Under the pieces are notes generated by a model that saw only the letters and a program-made list of their open reading frames with translations, was not told the DNA's origin and ran no database searches. This document shows, one piece after another, positions 46,701 to 60,800 of a DNA stretch of 64,000 bases (positions are counted from its first letter, which is position 1; each line of letters opens with the position of its first letter). Source of the DNA: Austropuccinia psidii (Eukaryota; Basidiomycota; Pucciniomycetes; Pucciniales; Sphaerophragmiaceae); NCBI GenBank assembly GCA_023105745.1, contig JALGQZ010000011.1, forward strand, positions 49,524,698 through 49,588,697, given 5' to 3'. The translations under genes and the position numbers were made by a program.

Positions 46701-49700
46701 ATTCTCTGTAAAATTCAAATATATCTATATGGATCTATTAAAATCAATAATATTTCCATGGAAATACAAAAATTCAGAATATGGAAATAACAGTTAGAGA
46801 AATATTACCTGAAGACTTGGGTTCTGGGGATGAGAATTCTTACTTAACCATATTATTGTTCGAGCTAATGAGCCTAAATTCTTCAGTTATAGTAAATTTA
46901 GCTGGAATAGCTTTGAGCTCAAGAAATAATAATAAAGTGGCGGAAATAAACCCTTTTGAGGTTTTTTATATAGGGGTTTTTATTTAATATCTAAAAGATA
47001 TCTTAATAATTTCAAAAAACTCACTAAAATTTTGACCCAAACAGCTCTTTCCTATTAAAATAATACACAATTGCTTTGAATTTTTTTCCAAAAGCTTAAT
47101 TGTCTGTATAAGCTATCATGTAAAGAAGTTATGTGATAATTCTTCACATTAAAATAGGTTTTATACAAATGCTTTCCTAAAGAGGATTATTTATAGCCAT
47201 AAAGTATCTGGAATTCAAGCAGAAATAATATGATAACGTAATATATGTCTAAAAAGGCTTTGTTCTCTTCCAAATAATAATTTACCCTTCATTGTTTACA
47301 TATTCCTTAATTATGGAGGGTTTTGAGGAATTTAAGCATGTATTTTGAATTAATTTTGGATTTTTGGTTGCTTTATTTTGAAATTTTTATTTCTCAAATT
47401 CAAGATATATATTATTGTATACCCATATTTCTCTATTTATTATTTAATTAGAAAATTGATATATTGTGTATCAGAAAAGGTAGTAATTTCTCTTTTTGTG
47501 CCATTTTTTTTTATAAATTCTTAGCTTATTTTGATTTCCTGGGTTACTCAATTAACAATAATATTTTTCTTCTTTTATTTGGAGAATATATGTTTTATAT
47601 TTCTCTATATTCTTGTACTTTAATTCTATTTCAACATATTGTCAAGATCTTTGTGTTTTCTCCCTTTTGATTGATTCAAAAATTTGAATTACTTGATTTA
47701 TTAGTATTTTCAAAGTCTTATATTTTAATCTGTGTCTTTCGATAGTATTTTTTTTTTCTCCATTTATTGATAATTTCTAACTTCTTTGTATTATTTGACT
47801 ATTTGATTTTAATTTTTGTTAAGTTTTATTAATTTGATTTTGTTGTTTTTTTATTCAATGAAGGATTTTGAATTGGAAGAAAAAAAGATTAGATCTATAT
47901 CAGAAGTTGATAAAAATCCAATGAAAAATTGACGATAGATCAGAAATCAATGAAAAAAAAAGTGTAAATTTTGAGAAATGAACAATAAAAGATGAAAAAT
48001 TGAAACAAAAGAGAAAAAACCAAGAAAAGTGAAATAGAAAACAAATAAAAGCTTAATTGAATTCAAAAAGATTCAAAAGAATGAGTTTACAAAGAGAAAG
48101 AAAATGATATAAAATTGAAGCACACCCAAATTTAAAATAAAATAGATAAATAAAACAATCAAAGGAAATAAAATCAAATAAGATTAAATAAGAAGAATTA
48201 AAAAAAAGTGAAAACCAAATGAAAACATTAATATGAAATCAGAGAAGTCTCCAAGGATTTTCAAAGTCTATATATATATCAACGTGCAAGTGACATATTT
48301 CTGCTTTACTTGGTGATGTGCTTTATTAACAAATAGTGCTCGGGTCACAAATCAATTTGGAATAATTAAACCATTATTCAGACGATTCTGAAGAAAATGA
48401 CCAACATGTTGTGTGTAAGGACCCCACAGCATAGTAAAATGCAAAATAAGGCGGTGGTAAGTTTGGAAAAAATGAAAATTGAACTTTTGAAAGAGATTTG
48501 TATGTGATTTCCATTCCCCAGGTAATAAAAGTCGTTTTGAAATTACTGAGACAACTTGAATTTGAAGAATTTCAAAAACTAGTCCACAGAAAAAATGTAT
48601 CATTTTTGATTGTTATAATAAATTCTACTCCGAATGTATTTTGATGAAATACCGGAGACTTCTTTTGCTTAAATTTTTGGTATATGATATAGAATCTCAA
48701 GAGGTATTATAAAGGTAAATGGAATTAATTTAAGATTTCTTCATTAGGGTGAATCACTGGTTTGGTAAGGGAAATTGAAAGATTTCGTTTTATCTCAAAT
48801 ATAATCCCAAAAACTTCGAAAAATAAACGATTTTTTGTTTAATTTTATATTTGAGGAGCTGTTGGCGTGTTTTTGAGAATATTTTCAAGTGCCTTCTGGG
48901 ATCTATATACTTGATAATTTTGGGTTCTATAAAAAATTTAGCTCAGATTATTGTACTATCACATTATATCTCTAACATTATATTCAATGATTAATTTCTC
49001 ACATTGAACTCCAAACAGTTTGATTCTGATCAAATATGTTTTTGAAGAGATTTCAAAACGTAATTAAGCTATAAGATACAAAAATAATGACTTTATTAAT
49101 TTACATAAGCAAGTAATTCCTTATTATATTTCTCAGTATATACATGTTTAGATTTATAAATAGCCAATGATACATAAAAAGAGGTTTGGTAAATAATTAT
49201 TTCCTTTTTTGATGAGGGAACACTTTAATCAGTTTCGCGCTTGGAATTTTGTAAGACTTTATATTTTTACTTCCATCTTTGCAATTTTCCCAGTTCTGTA
49301 GGTAAAAAAACTGATTTTCTATTATTTTATTCATCTAGTATTACTTAAATTCTCCCTATTGAATGAGAATTTTAGAATCATATTCAGATTGATTCTGTTC
49401 TAAAAATCATATCGCTTTCACACTCTTCCAAGCTCAAAATAGCTAAAATTAGGAGCTTTCACACATAAAACGGAAGATATATAATTGGATAATTGAGGAA
49501 AACACTTCTTAGCTCCAAAATTTTCCTCAATGAAAAGCTCCAAGAGAAAAGCAGAAGAATTAAGAAAAGATACAGTTTATCATCAATATTGTTGGAAAAA
49601 GAGATATCCAAAACTACTGAAATTTTTATTTTAGAAATAATGCAGTGTAAACAGGAAAATTCATAAATAATTCAAAATGAAATTAGAAGAAAAATCCCTT

Positions 49701-51869
49701 TTTCATTTCAAAAATTTGAGATGTAAGAGTAACACAAGTTTATCTTGATAAAAAAATCCTACAGTATAGATATTTTTTGGTTAGTAGCTACATAGGTGAA
49801 GTTACCAACATAATACTCCTAAGCTCATTTCCAAAAAAAGAACTGATTACATCATCGATTATTTCCTCACACGATAAATATGGGGGTTTTATTGTTATTG
49901 ATTTTTAATCCATGGAATATATAATCATATTTAGGATAAAAGGTATTTGATTCTATTATCTCAATTTGGGTTTAACGTCATGAGTGATATTGATGAAACA
50001 GTAAATCTTAACTCATTATATAGAAATTTATAGGGATAGAAATTAGTGTTATTAATTATAATTTTATTGGAATTTGCTTTAAATTTATCAGAGAAATTCT
50101 TGCAAATTACATAGCTCCTCTCTGGAGGACTGAGAAAAAGCATCAGGTACAAAAATAACTCACAAATTTCTCAAAATATATCTGATATAATTATGATTTA
50201 TTATCTCGCTATTTAATTTAGGTTTAGGCTGAATTTCTTCCCAATCAATATATAAGCTTCATTAGAATCATAAGAGAAACGTTTTGATATTTCCCATAAA
50301 TATATTACTATTAATCTAATACTGTTTGATACAGGATCTCTAAGAAAATATTTTTCTTAGAGATCTGGAAATGAAAAGAAGTAAGAAATCTGTAAAGAAT
50401 CCTTGAAAATTATGAACCTCTTCAGAACTTCTAGTCAAAATAATTATGAATATTCGCTTTTTTTTCTGATTACAGAATGGAAAAACTGTTATACAACCTT
50501 AAACTTTGTTATAATATCAAAAGAATTTTAAATGTATGTCTGTAAGATATATATAAAATATCACCCATACAGGGAACAAATAAATGAAAAGGGAACCAAG
50601 TTCCAATAAATTGAAGTCAAAAACCTTCATCTTCAAGATAATTCATGGTGATCTCAAATGTAAAACTGTTTGGTAAGAAATCAATTTGGGATTCTTTTGA
50701 AATTGGAAGCTCAATTTAAGGGATAATGATATGAAATAATCCGCTTTATTGTTGGAAGAGATTATGTAGCTTTGAATAAAGCTTTTACAAAAGTTCTATT
50801 ATAAATAATTTAAAGATATTTATGCTTATCTCAAGAGAATTATAGGTGGACACTTTCTGATTATATATCACTCAGAATAAAAAAGGGAGCCATGATGTAT
50901 TATCAAAATTGACTTTGAAATTATATTTCTTTTCTTTTTAGTGAGGAGTATCATGTTAATGATGATAAAAATGAACTACCCAAAATAATACAGATATTTG
51001 ATTATATAAAAAAAAACTCAATTTGTTTCAAAGCTCTTTTGTTAAGATATTTTTTATTCTAAAGTTTTTCCATATATAATTCTACTTAAATAATAGCTAA
51101 TATGAATTACATATAAGATATAATATATCCTGCTTGGATTTAAATTGGATACTTCATGTAAGATTTCTGGAAAATTTCAGTTATTTTCATAGTAAATGAC
51201 AGATTTTCTGAAATAATGTTTCAAATTTTCTATAAAAACATATCAAAATTCTATGATAAATATCAAGCTCACAATGGAGCTCATTTAGCTTCTTATTGGG
51301 TATCTTAAGCAAATTGTGGATCCAATAGCTCATAATAATACCATCTCCACATATCATTTTATAGTTTTTCTAACGTTATGGGAAGGGAAACTCCCATGAA
51401 TTTGTAAGCCATGGGATATGAATCAAAATAATGCATTTATATACCCTAAGTGGTAAAGGCCTGAAGATAACTTTCCCTAATATCTAGGAAAAAAATGATA
51501 ATAAGTCTTGATGACTCTTTGCAAATAGTTTCAAAATGAAATCATAAATCAAATAAGCCCTAGTGCTTCTTTGATCATATCTAAAATTTTGGTGATTAGA
51601 TAAAGCTATTCCTAGAGTTAGGCTTTACATTTTATGCAGTTTCTTTTATCAGATGGATTTATTAAGATATATCCATTTTATGTAAAAACAAGCTTCTGAA
51701 AGGATCTCTTTTTGTTTTATTTTGAATTATCAATAAAATTTCTAACAATGGCGATTAATTGTTTTTTGAAAGAGAAATCTATCCATTTTGAGATTTCCTG
51801 AAAACTTATGCCTTTCCAACTACTTTCAATTTAAAAGTGTTAAAATCTCAAAAATATACCCTTTTAATT
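43732..51869. other. 8-kb AT-rich desert, no supported gene
   Basis: No open frame over about 85 codons and no motif I recognise in either strand. A few stretches have slightly more even composition (46780-46990, 48300-48610, 51280-51440) and could be remnants of old elements, but I cannot assign them. Confidence 0.5.
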
Positions 51870-51874
51870 ATGAA

Positions 51875-53697
51875 TATGAGCCTGAAAGGCATTTTTATAG
51901 ACCCAAAAGACCACAAATAACAAATCATGTTATAATTATAAGTGATCAACTTTCTTTATTTTATAAAACAAATATTAAAATATAAATATGAAATTTATAT
52001 ATAACACAAAAATTTGATTTAAAATTGAAATTACATTGAAATTTAAAATTGTGAAAACACATTTTTCCTTGAAAACATTAAGTAAAAAGAAATGTTCAAC
52101 AAAAATATTGAAATCAAAATATTTCTGGAAGAAAGTTGAGTAGAACTTATTATAGCTTTTTAGCCAATAAATAAACTTATGAGAATTATTTCACCATTGG
52201 ATTCCTCATAAAAAATAAAGTGGGGTCACCTCTGGGTGGAATTTCTGTAACTCAACTCTACATAAGCTTAAATTAAGTTTTTAGTATTTTCTGTATGAAA
52301 GTTGAAAATACTCAAAACCTTAATTTAATTCAAACCACAAGTGGTGTTAACCATCAATTTTTGTTTTAAAATTGAGGTGTGGCATGTAGCTTACAACATA
52401 TGAGGAATTGAAGTATTTTCAATTGAAATGTCAAAATGTGTGCATGTATTACATAAGTGAGCTTTGATTTACAAATTTGATATCAATTATTACAGTTGTG
52501 TACTGTGAAAAATCAATTTAATTATGTATGTAAATTACGATTTCAACACATGAGGAGGAATGAATGAAAGAATAAATTGGAAAGATCAATTCTGGGGGAG
52601 GGAAATGAATCTTGGCACCAAGGGTGCCAGACTCCCCCAAGTTCCTTTCCCACAGGTGTGGGTTTTCAAAATGCATGCAAATATTCATCACTGTTTGCGT
52701 GGAATTGAGTCACAGGGTCTGTGACTCAATTGATGATGAGGTTTTGATACCAACCAGGGCAGTTTTAACTGTTTCCAAGAGGGTAAAACTATCCTAAAGC
52801 TCAAAAATTCTTAGTAAAAACAGTTTGAAATAGCTTTCCCCCATCTTACACACATTCTGGAACACTTTGAATTCATTAAACCAGGTATTACTATAGCAAT
52901 GGCTGATTTGAAGGTCTGAAATGGCTGAAAATAGCAAAAAATGGCTACAACCAGCCCTTTTTTGGTCTAAACCAGGGTTCAATGATTCCATGATTGAGTT
53001 TTCTGTTTCCAAAGTGTTTTTCACCAATGAAAGAAAGTGAATTTCACTTTTGGAGTAAAAAAATTTGTGGCTATAAAAGAATTTCTTCTTTGCCCCACTT
53101 TTCTCTTCATGCTAGAATCTTCTCCTTTTATAATTAATTCAAACACTGTTAAACAAATCAATGAAAGATTCCAACCCCCTTTCATAAATAAATTTAAATC
53201 CTTTAGCCATGTGAAAAAGTCATTATAATGATTTTTTGTAACTTTTAGAATCATTTTTACCCTTGAACCACCCCATAAGCAAATTAAACCTTCTTTCATA
53301 ACTGTTAACTTTGTCACTTTTATTCCAAATTAACTCTGGTCACTTTTGGGAATCTTTGATGTGTACTCATCTTTGTAATGAATTTGCTCTTAAATCAATT
53401 TCCTGCAGTTCTTTACTCAATCAATTCCAATTGAAATTGCTCTTGAAGAAATTTCTTTTGTAGCCTTAAATATCTCTTGTAGAGTATTTTTTTGAATAAA
53501 TTCTCATTGTTTCTAAAACAATAAATCTTTATAATATTATTGTTTTATGATTATCAAGTTAAAAACAATGAATTTGGCATGTTTCATCTTGAAACTTATA
53601 AACTTTACCATTTTTAATTGAATTGTACCTTTCACAAATTTTGAGGACAGGAAAGGAATTTGATTTTTTTATTAAATTTTCATATCCATACCTCACA
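51875..53697 (+). repeat. 5' LTR of family B
   Basis: Starts TATGAGCCTGAAAGGC (original TG probably mutated to TA) and ends CATACCTCACA. Collinear with 61504-63272. A TATAAAA box in GGCTATAAAAG lies at 53072-53078 and is conserved in the 3' copy. Open frames 52612-52797 and 52794-53317 are LTR sequence. Confidence 0.93.
53072..53078 (+). promoter_or_regulatory. TATA box of the family B LTR
   Basis: GTGGCTATAAAAG, matched by GTGGCTATAAAAGG at 62670-62683 in the 3' LTR despite heavy divergence elsewhere. Confidence 0.55.
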
Positions 53698-53720
53698 TTT
53701 GGGGGCCAAGCTGTGATATT
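53698..53720 (+). other. Putative primer-binding site, family B
   Basis: TTTGGGGGCCAAGCTGTGAT directly follows the LTR end. The TTTGGGGGCC core is shared with family A. Confidence 0.55.
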
Positions 53721-53901
53721 TTACCTGTGAAATCAATTTAGTCACTTTTTAAAATCCTCATTTCTTATATTGAAAAATTGAAAAAATCTATAAAAAATAC
53801 TTATAATTCAAAAAATTCATAAAAAATGAAACTTTTTCATATTATAAGTGAGGCTTTATTTTTTCATTTCTCTTTTGAGAAGCGTTTTTTTGCTTAAGTA
53901 A

Positions 53902-54302
53902 TTGAGGTTTTTATCCACTTTAGTGTCTGAAAATGGGATAAGGCAAGAAAATATTAAAACAGCATCAAAAGCTACTAGCATTATCCCTGCAAGTCCTTTT
54001 GATTCTGATCATAATAGAACTGCTATTATAACTCATAATAATCAAGCAGAACCAATTGATTCAGAATTAATCAATTTGGACATAGGAAATACTCCCCAAA
54101 AAGCAAAGAATTTGGCCAATAGTAGGTTTTTTGACATAAAAGTACTATTTTAAGCTTTTTTAATCATAATCATGCCTTCAACCAGATAAGGAGCAAGATA
54201 TGACCCCTCAAAAAGCTCCCAAAAAGGTTATAGACGTGATTATGGCAGAATCCAATCAGCTACATAAGGACAAGGGTCAGTAAATGAATCCCAAAATGAT
54301 AA
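53902..54302 (+). pseudogene. Start of gag region, family B (before the nested LTR)
   Basis: Open from 53902 to 54153 without an ATG at the front (the first codon is TTG). The product is Asn/Ser/Ile-rich (SKATSIIPASPFDSDHNRTA) and has no domain I know. It occupies the same place as the leader open frame of family A. A solo family A LTR follows and separates it from the rest of gag. Confidence 0.4.
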
Positions 54303-55686
54303 TGTAAGGCTGAGTCTATGATAAAGGTGTATAATTGTATTTACAGGCTTTAACTATGACTGTGACATGGTAAAAATGGTAATAAAAAGGTTTGTTGATT
54401 GTAATAAGGGTTTAAAATAAGATAATAAGGGCTTTACTATAATGATATAGTGGTGGTGAGCACTGCTGAAAGCCCTGGGTGCAGTCTTACCAGTTGGATT
54501 ACTATAATAAGATCTACAATACTTAAGTTTAAAGTATATCCTGGTTATTTTCAAAGAGTATAACTGTTTTTTACAGTTGTACTATGTAGGAATTTAAGAG
54601 CAACTTTTCTGGCAGTGAAAAGACCTCCTTTTATCCTGAAATGGGGTGAAAAGGCTGCTAGACCTTTTCACATAGAGGAAGTGAAGATTTTTTCACTCTC
54701 TAGGACAGGCTTGTGGTTTGAAAAAGGCCTGTATAGCCTGTATTGAGCTCAGATGTGGTTTTCCAATACAGGGTGAAAATTTTCATCTGGGGACCACACA
54801 GCCTGATTCTAACGTGTATGATGCGTAGAATGCTGTACATAACCTGTATGGGACCCCAGTATTGAATTGACTATGAGGTATTGAAGTAAAAACAAGCTTC
54901 TTTGTCTGTTTGACACCTTATAATCATGGTTAGGGGATATTATCCCATGGTAAGGCTGTATTGGCCAAACTATGGGATTTTGACCTTAAAACGGCCATAC
55001 ATATGTCAATTTTCAAGGTATCAACCTCAAAATTGGTTCGGTGTGTAGCCCTGTATCTTTCTACACAATGGCACCTCATTTTATATGGCTATAATTAAAC
55101 ATGGCAGAGTTATGCCATGTACAAGACTTTTGTACATATGCGTGTTTTAGCCTTGTTTGCCTTATAGCTTTTGTTCTAGATGAGGTATGGGGAAATGAAC
55201 AGAAAAATCAGATAGCCCTGATTTTTTGCTTGCCAAAAAGACCTCACTTTAGGTATCTCACACTAAAACTGTAGAAGTTAGATGAGAGGTGAATATTTTA
55301 TTCACCCTTATTTGGCCTAAATTTGGCCATAGCTTCTGTAATACTGGTGCTAGCTCAGTTTAGCTGGTATCATTGGATAGCCCTGACGTAGAGCTTCATT
55401 TTGAATACTAATTTGATGGTATTAAGCCTCTTACTCTGTATTTCAGATGAGAGGTGAAAACTAAGGTTTATACTCAGCAACAACTTTGAGAAGGAATAAA
55501 TTTGTTATTATTTGTCCTATGATGATGGGACTTTCATATTTGGAAAGAAGTGAGTTTCCTCTTAATTTTTATTCCTTTTGATCTAATTTGTCTCATCTCC
55601 ATGTTTCGGTGGTATCTTGGCTTTACCATTGGTTTATGGTATTTGGCTGTCATGCTTGTGCTCTGGTTTTGAGTCACAGGCTGACA
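54303..55686 (-). repeat. Solo LTR, family A, nested in family B gag
   Basis: The plus strand begins TGTAAGGCTGAGTCTATG and ends AGTCACAGGCTGACA, in the same orientation as 6581-8021. Flanks GATAA (54298-54302) and GACAA (55687-55691) match at four of five positions. Its TATA box has drifted. Open frames 54354-54554 and the first part of 55588-55785 are LTR sequence. Confidence 0.92.
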
Positions 55687-57770
55687 GACAAACTATACCA
55701 TTCTGATACTGATAGCACTGTTTTACTTTCAAAAAGAGCGGAAACAGCCCCAAGAAGCCTCAGTGAAGATTTACAAAGCCAGTAAGAAAGAAGGCTTACA
55801 ACAATTGCTTGCAGCACAAAGAGTACCAGATCCTTGGAGATATGTGGAAAACTGCATGAATTATTAACTGAATTTGAAAACGTTTCTGGGGAATCCCAAC
55901 ATGTGCGAGTTACTCAATGGATGGTATCCATTGATGGAAAAGAAAAACATGATGGCTTTAACAGCAGAATGGAGGGGAAAAGCCCTCCACCACCCAAAAA
56001 AGTACCAAAAACAGCCCCAATAGCCAGCAGAAGCAATTCCAATGTGAATAAGAAGCCACAAACTCAGCACAAGGGAAAAGGAAAGGCACAAGACAAAAAT
56101 CCATACAGTCAGGGCTACAGAATCCCACAGATTCAGAAGGATGCCATCGAAAATATCAGATGGCCAGAACCATGATGGAATTACAGAAAAAAGAGGGAGC
56201 CAGAGTGAAATATCAGAAATGATTTCTGACATTATGGATGGCATTCCAAACTTAAATATAACTATACATGAAGTGAAAAGTCATATTTCTGATAAAAATT
56301 AATCAATTTGTAACAATCTTAAGACAAATAATCTAAGTTTGAGCCAAATAAATGAAACACTTATTTTGTTTTGAAAAAGATTCAAGATCAATTAAAACTT
56401 CTAATAATGAAATTTTATTTGGTAATAAGATAAATGAACAATCCACAATTATAAAAGAGTTGGCATATAAATATTCTGTATGCAATATTGGTGAAATAAT
56501 TGTAACAAGAATAAAAAAGCCATAAATATTATCAAAGCAGATAATATGAAAGTCCTTGATGATATTTTAAATTAATTTACTGAATTTAAGACATATAAAA
56601 TTGCCTTGAGAGAGTGTTTTGATCCCTCACAAGAGGAATTATCAAAATTGACAGTGAAATTGAATCAAGTCATTTCTGATAATACTAGACAAATTAAATT
56701 ATGGCAAGAACTGGAAAATAAAGAAGACATGTATAAGATTGAAGTAATATATTTAATACAAGGCTTCCAAAATGAACTCACAAATTCCCAAAGGTTTAGT
56801 GCCAGTAAAATGAATGAAATTGAACAATTACTGCACACTTTACCAAGAATTCCTACACCTCTGAATCAGAATGAGGGTACAAGAAATTCCAAGCCACAAA
56901 TATTGTATTTGGAAAATTCATATTAAAAGAAGTAATTTTCCACTTCTTTCCATAACTTGGAACCCTCAAGGGGAAAAGCACTTTTGAAAGAAGTACCAAA
57001 GCTTAAAGAGTGGCCTCACTGCAGTGGTGAAGGGGAATATGACCATACAAAATTAATCACAGGTATTGAAATGATCAAAGAACACTTTGAATTACTAGAA
57101 AGATTGGTAACAGCAATATTCAACACCTTTTTTACCAAATCAGCTCATAGATGGTATATCAAATTAAGACAAGCACATGGACACCAAAGTTGTACTTGGT
57201 GGAAAACAAAATTATTAATAGATGGGCAAATGATGCTTGAATATCTGAGTTGGAAACAGACTTTTAATCTGCTAAATTCAATTCTGACAAAGACAAATAT
57301 TTATAATGGTTTTGCCAAAAGAAAGACATATCAACAGAATTATACCATTACATGTCAGAATTTATGATTCATAGAAAAATACTAAGATGATGTGGAGGTG
57401 ACTTGGAGCATTCTGTCAAAAGCAGAAGTAATGAACAATCTTCAGAAGAAGATATTATAAATATATTAGAAGAAGTAATCACCAGAATCAGAATTGGTTC
57501 TAGTAGGGTGAATTTCAAAACAAGGTTTAATAAAACTTGGAAATATTCTGTGGACAAAAATTCCAAAGAAAACTCTAATAATATGAAATGAAAATCTGAA
57601 GATTTAATTAGAAAGTCAAATATTTTCCAAAGCACCACACATTTAGCTAATAAATGTCCAAAAGAGGGAAAATTAATGAAATTGAAATTGAGAAAGAACC
57701 TGATGTTGAAAAGATGATGTAAATGAAGAAAACTTGGATGATAAATCATCAATATTCTCTGAATCTTAAA
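55687..57770 (+). pseudogene. Gag of family B (fragmented)
   Basis: Successive pieces at 55834-56175, about 56140-56305, 56606-56926, 56957-57367 and 57403-57590. A Lys/Pro/Ser/Gln-rich stretch (SNVNKKPQTQHKGKGKAQDK) precedes helical segments. EWPHCSGEGEYDHTKL (57014-57050) aligns with [16 protein letters not shown] of family A, fixing this as the capsid-like part. The zinc knuckle survives only as STTHLANKCPKEG; both leading cysteines are gone. The overlapping frames near 56160-56305 echo the frame-chain layout of family A. Confidence 0.75.
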
Positions 57771-57879
57771 AATATATAGAAAATATCAATGTCACATTTG
57801 AAATCATGGAATCTTATTCCTACTGGCCACAATTGAGTAACAATAAACTTCATTTATCAAAAATGCAAGATGCATGACT

Positions 57880-60800
57880 CATGAAAACCAAACCAAACAG
57901 GGGAAAAGGTTATAAAGCTTGCAATTCCTGTATAACAGAAGTGGTACTTTTTGAACAACCCACTAAGCTTTTGCTTGACCCAGGACCCTTCTACTAGTGT
58001 GTTGGAAAATATCTCCTCAAAAACTGTGTACCAAATTTTGAAGATCAATTATTACCAATTGAGGGCATAAAATTCAACAGTGCAATTAATCCAATGAAAG
58101 CCTTAGGCATATTTGATAATACTGTCATATTTCCACATATTAATGGAAATCCAAGGATTAATGTTGAGTTTGTTATGGAAAACTGCTCTAGTACTGATTT
58201 GATTTTGGGAAATGATTACTTAATAATGTATGGAATAGATTTACATAACAATGAAGACATATACTTTACTATTGGGAGCAATAAGCATCAAACATTTTCC
58301 TTTTTACCTTTAAAAAGACATATTAAAATGAATGAAGTATCACCAGTCAGCTTCAAGTTAGAGAAATTCAAGTCTGAGAAGTTGAATGAAGCTAAAGTAA
58401 CCCTTAATATTACTGATAAACAGGAAAATGAACTCTCTACCCTTTTATATGACCACAAAGAAGCCTTTGAATCAGATAAAGAGCCACTGGGGGAAATCTT
58501 TTGTCATGAAGTTGACATTACTTTGAACATTGCAAGACTTTATCCACCACTTCTGAGAAGGCCTGCATACCCAGCAAGCCCAACATCAAGGGGATCCCTT
58601 GAGCTTCATATTGAAGAACTTCTGGACCTTGGTGTAATAAGAAAGTTTGGCCACAATGAGGAAGTAGAATTAACTAAACCAGTAACAGTGGCATGGCATA
58701 ATGTAAAATCCAGAATGGTTGGTGACTTTACAGCTCTGAAAACTTACACTGTTCCAGACAGCTATCCCATACAAAAGATCCAAATCTCTGTCACTCAAAT
58801 ATTTCAATCAGTGTACATAAGCACTATGGATGCCCTTAAAGGATTCCATCAAAATGTAGTAACACCAAGAGAAAGGAAATATTTGAGAGTTATTGTTCAT
58901 TTTGGAGTATATCAATATTTAAGGATGCCTTTTGGTATCAAAATGCACCTTCATACTTCCAAAAAATGACAAATGAAATCTTCCCCAGAGAAATTTTAGA
59001 AGTATGTTTAATCCTTTCCATTTATTAAATTATTTGATGTTCCAAGACTTGGGAAGAAAATATGTACAGATTATCCAGATTTTTAGAAAAAATCCAATCT
59101 GTAAGCATGAAAATTTCCTTAAAGAAATGTCATTTTGGATTTAAAGAGCTCAAAGCCCTGGTACATGTAGCATCTGGTCTATCCCTTGGAATTGAAAAAA
59201 AAGTTGCAACAGTACTACTGAAGCCTATTACTCAGAACAAAAAGGAAATGTAGTCATTTTTGGGATTTGCAGGATACTACAGGCAGCACATTAAAGACTT
59301 TGAATCCATAGCAAGACCTCTTTATAAGCTGTGTAATAAGGAGACAGTACTTGAAATTACTGTTGACAGAGTCAAAGACTTTGAATCTTTGAGACAAGCC
59401 TTAAAAACTGCTCCACTCTTACTGATGCCAGATTTTAAACTCCCCTTTAAGATTGAGGTTGATGCATCAGTCAATGGGCTAGGTGCTGCAATTCATCAAT
59501 TCCAAACTATAAATGACAAACCTGTAGAAGGACCCATCCATATGTTTCATATCTAGGCAGCTCAAACCTACTTAATCCAGATATGGGGCAAGTAAAATGG
59601 AATGTTTATGCCTTTTCTGGGCCTTGGAGAAACTCAATTAATTTCTTGAATGATGTGTTTTTGAAGTGATAACAGATTGTACTGCTGTTAAATTAATTTT
59701 AAACATGAAAAAACCAAACAGAAATATTCTCAGATGGCAAGTAGCCATACAAGAGTATAGGGGTAATATGACCATTGTACACAAATATGGTAATATTCAC
59801 AAAAATGCATATGGACCAAGCAAATGGTCATTACCAAATGATATTGAAAGTCCTTCTTATGTGCCAGAAGAAGCTTTCCTAAAAATCCCAATTGAAGGAA
59901 TCAGTGTCACAGACCTTAACAATACCTTTTTTTGAGGAAATAAGGAATAGTTATACTAAGGATAAGAACTGTAGCATCCTATGCCAATTACTTACTAAAT
60001 AATCTAAAGATAATTATTAGTACACTCCTTAGATGAAATATGGAAGAAATACTATGATAAAGGAAAATTTCATTTACTTGATGGTATAACCTATCATAGG
60101 AATAAGCACACATGCGTAATGACAGTTGTGGACAGATTCTTAATCACTCTGGTACTAAAAAAATGCCATGACAGCCCTTTCTCAGGACACCTATCTGAGG
60201 ACAGAACAAGGCAAAGAGTGAAGACCTGTATATGGTAGCCAATGTGGCAAAATAATGTTTCAGAGTATTACAAAATCTGTGACAGATTTCAAAACAGAAA
60301 ATAAACCCACTGGAAAAAGACTTAGAAATATGATCAAAATCCAAGAACCCAGCAGACCTTTAGAAAATGTCCATATGGATTGGGTGACTGGCCTACAACC
60401 AGGGGGTGATAAAAGCTATAATGCATTCCTAGTGATTGTTGACAGGTTCAGTAAGCCTCAAATCTTTTTGCCACATCCCAAAGATGATACAGCCATAAAT
60501 AAAGCCCTTCTGATATGGAATAGAGTAGTATCATGGACTGGCATATTCACAAACATCATTAGTGACAGAGATCCCAAGTTCACCTCAGCATTGTGGAAAA
60601 ACCTTCAAAGCCTATTTGGAACAAAGTTATCCTTCTCTACCGCCTACCACACACAAACTGATGATCTAGCTGAAAGAATGATCCAAAGTTTTGAAGACAT
60701 GGTCAAAGGAGTTTGTGTATATGGCCTAGAGCTCAAAGATTTTGAAGGAGTCACCCATTATTGGTGTACCCTTCTACCTGCACTGGAATTAGCATATAAA

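Noticed and set aside
46781..46987. Open frame with a fairly even residue mix
   Set aside because: Only 68 codons, no family motif and no supporting neighbours.
48352..48603. Possible remnant of a LINE or other coding sequence on the minus strand
   Set aside because: The 83-codon frame has no motif I can name and no continuation in neighbouring frames.
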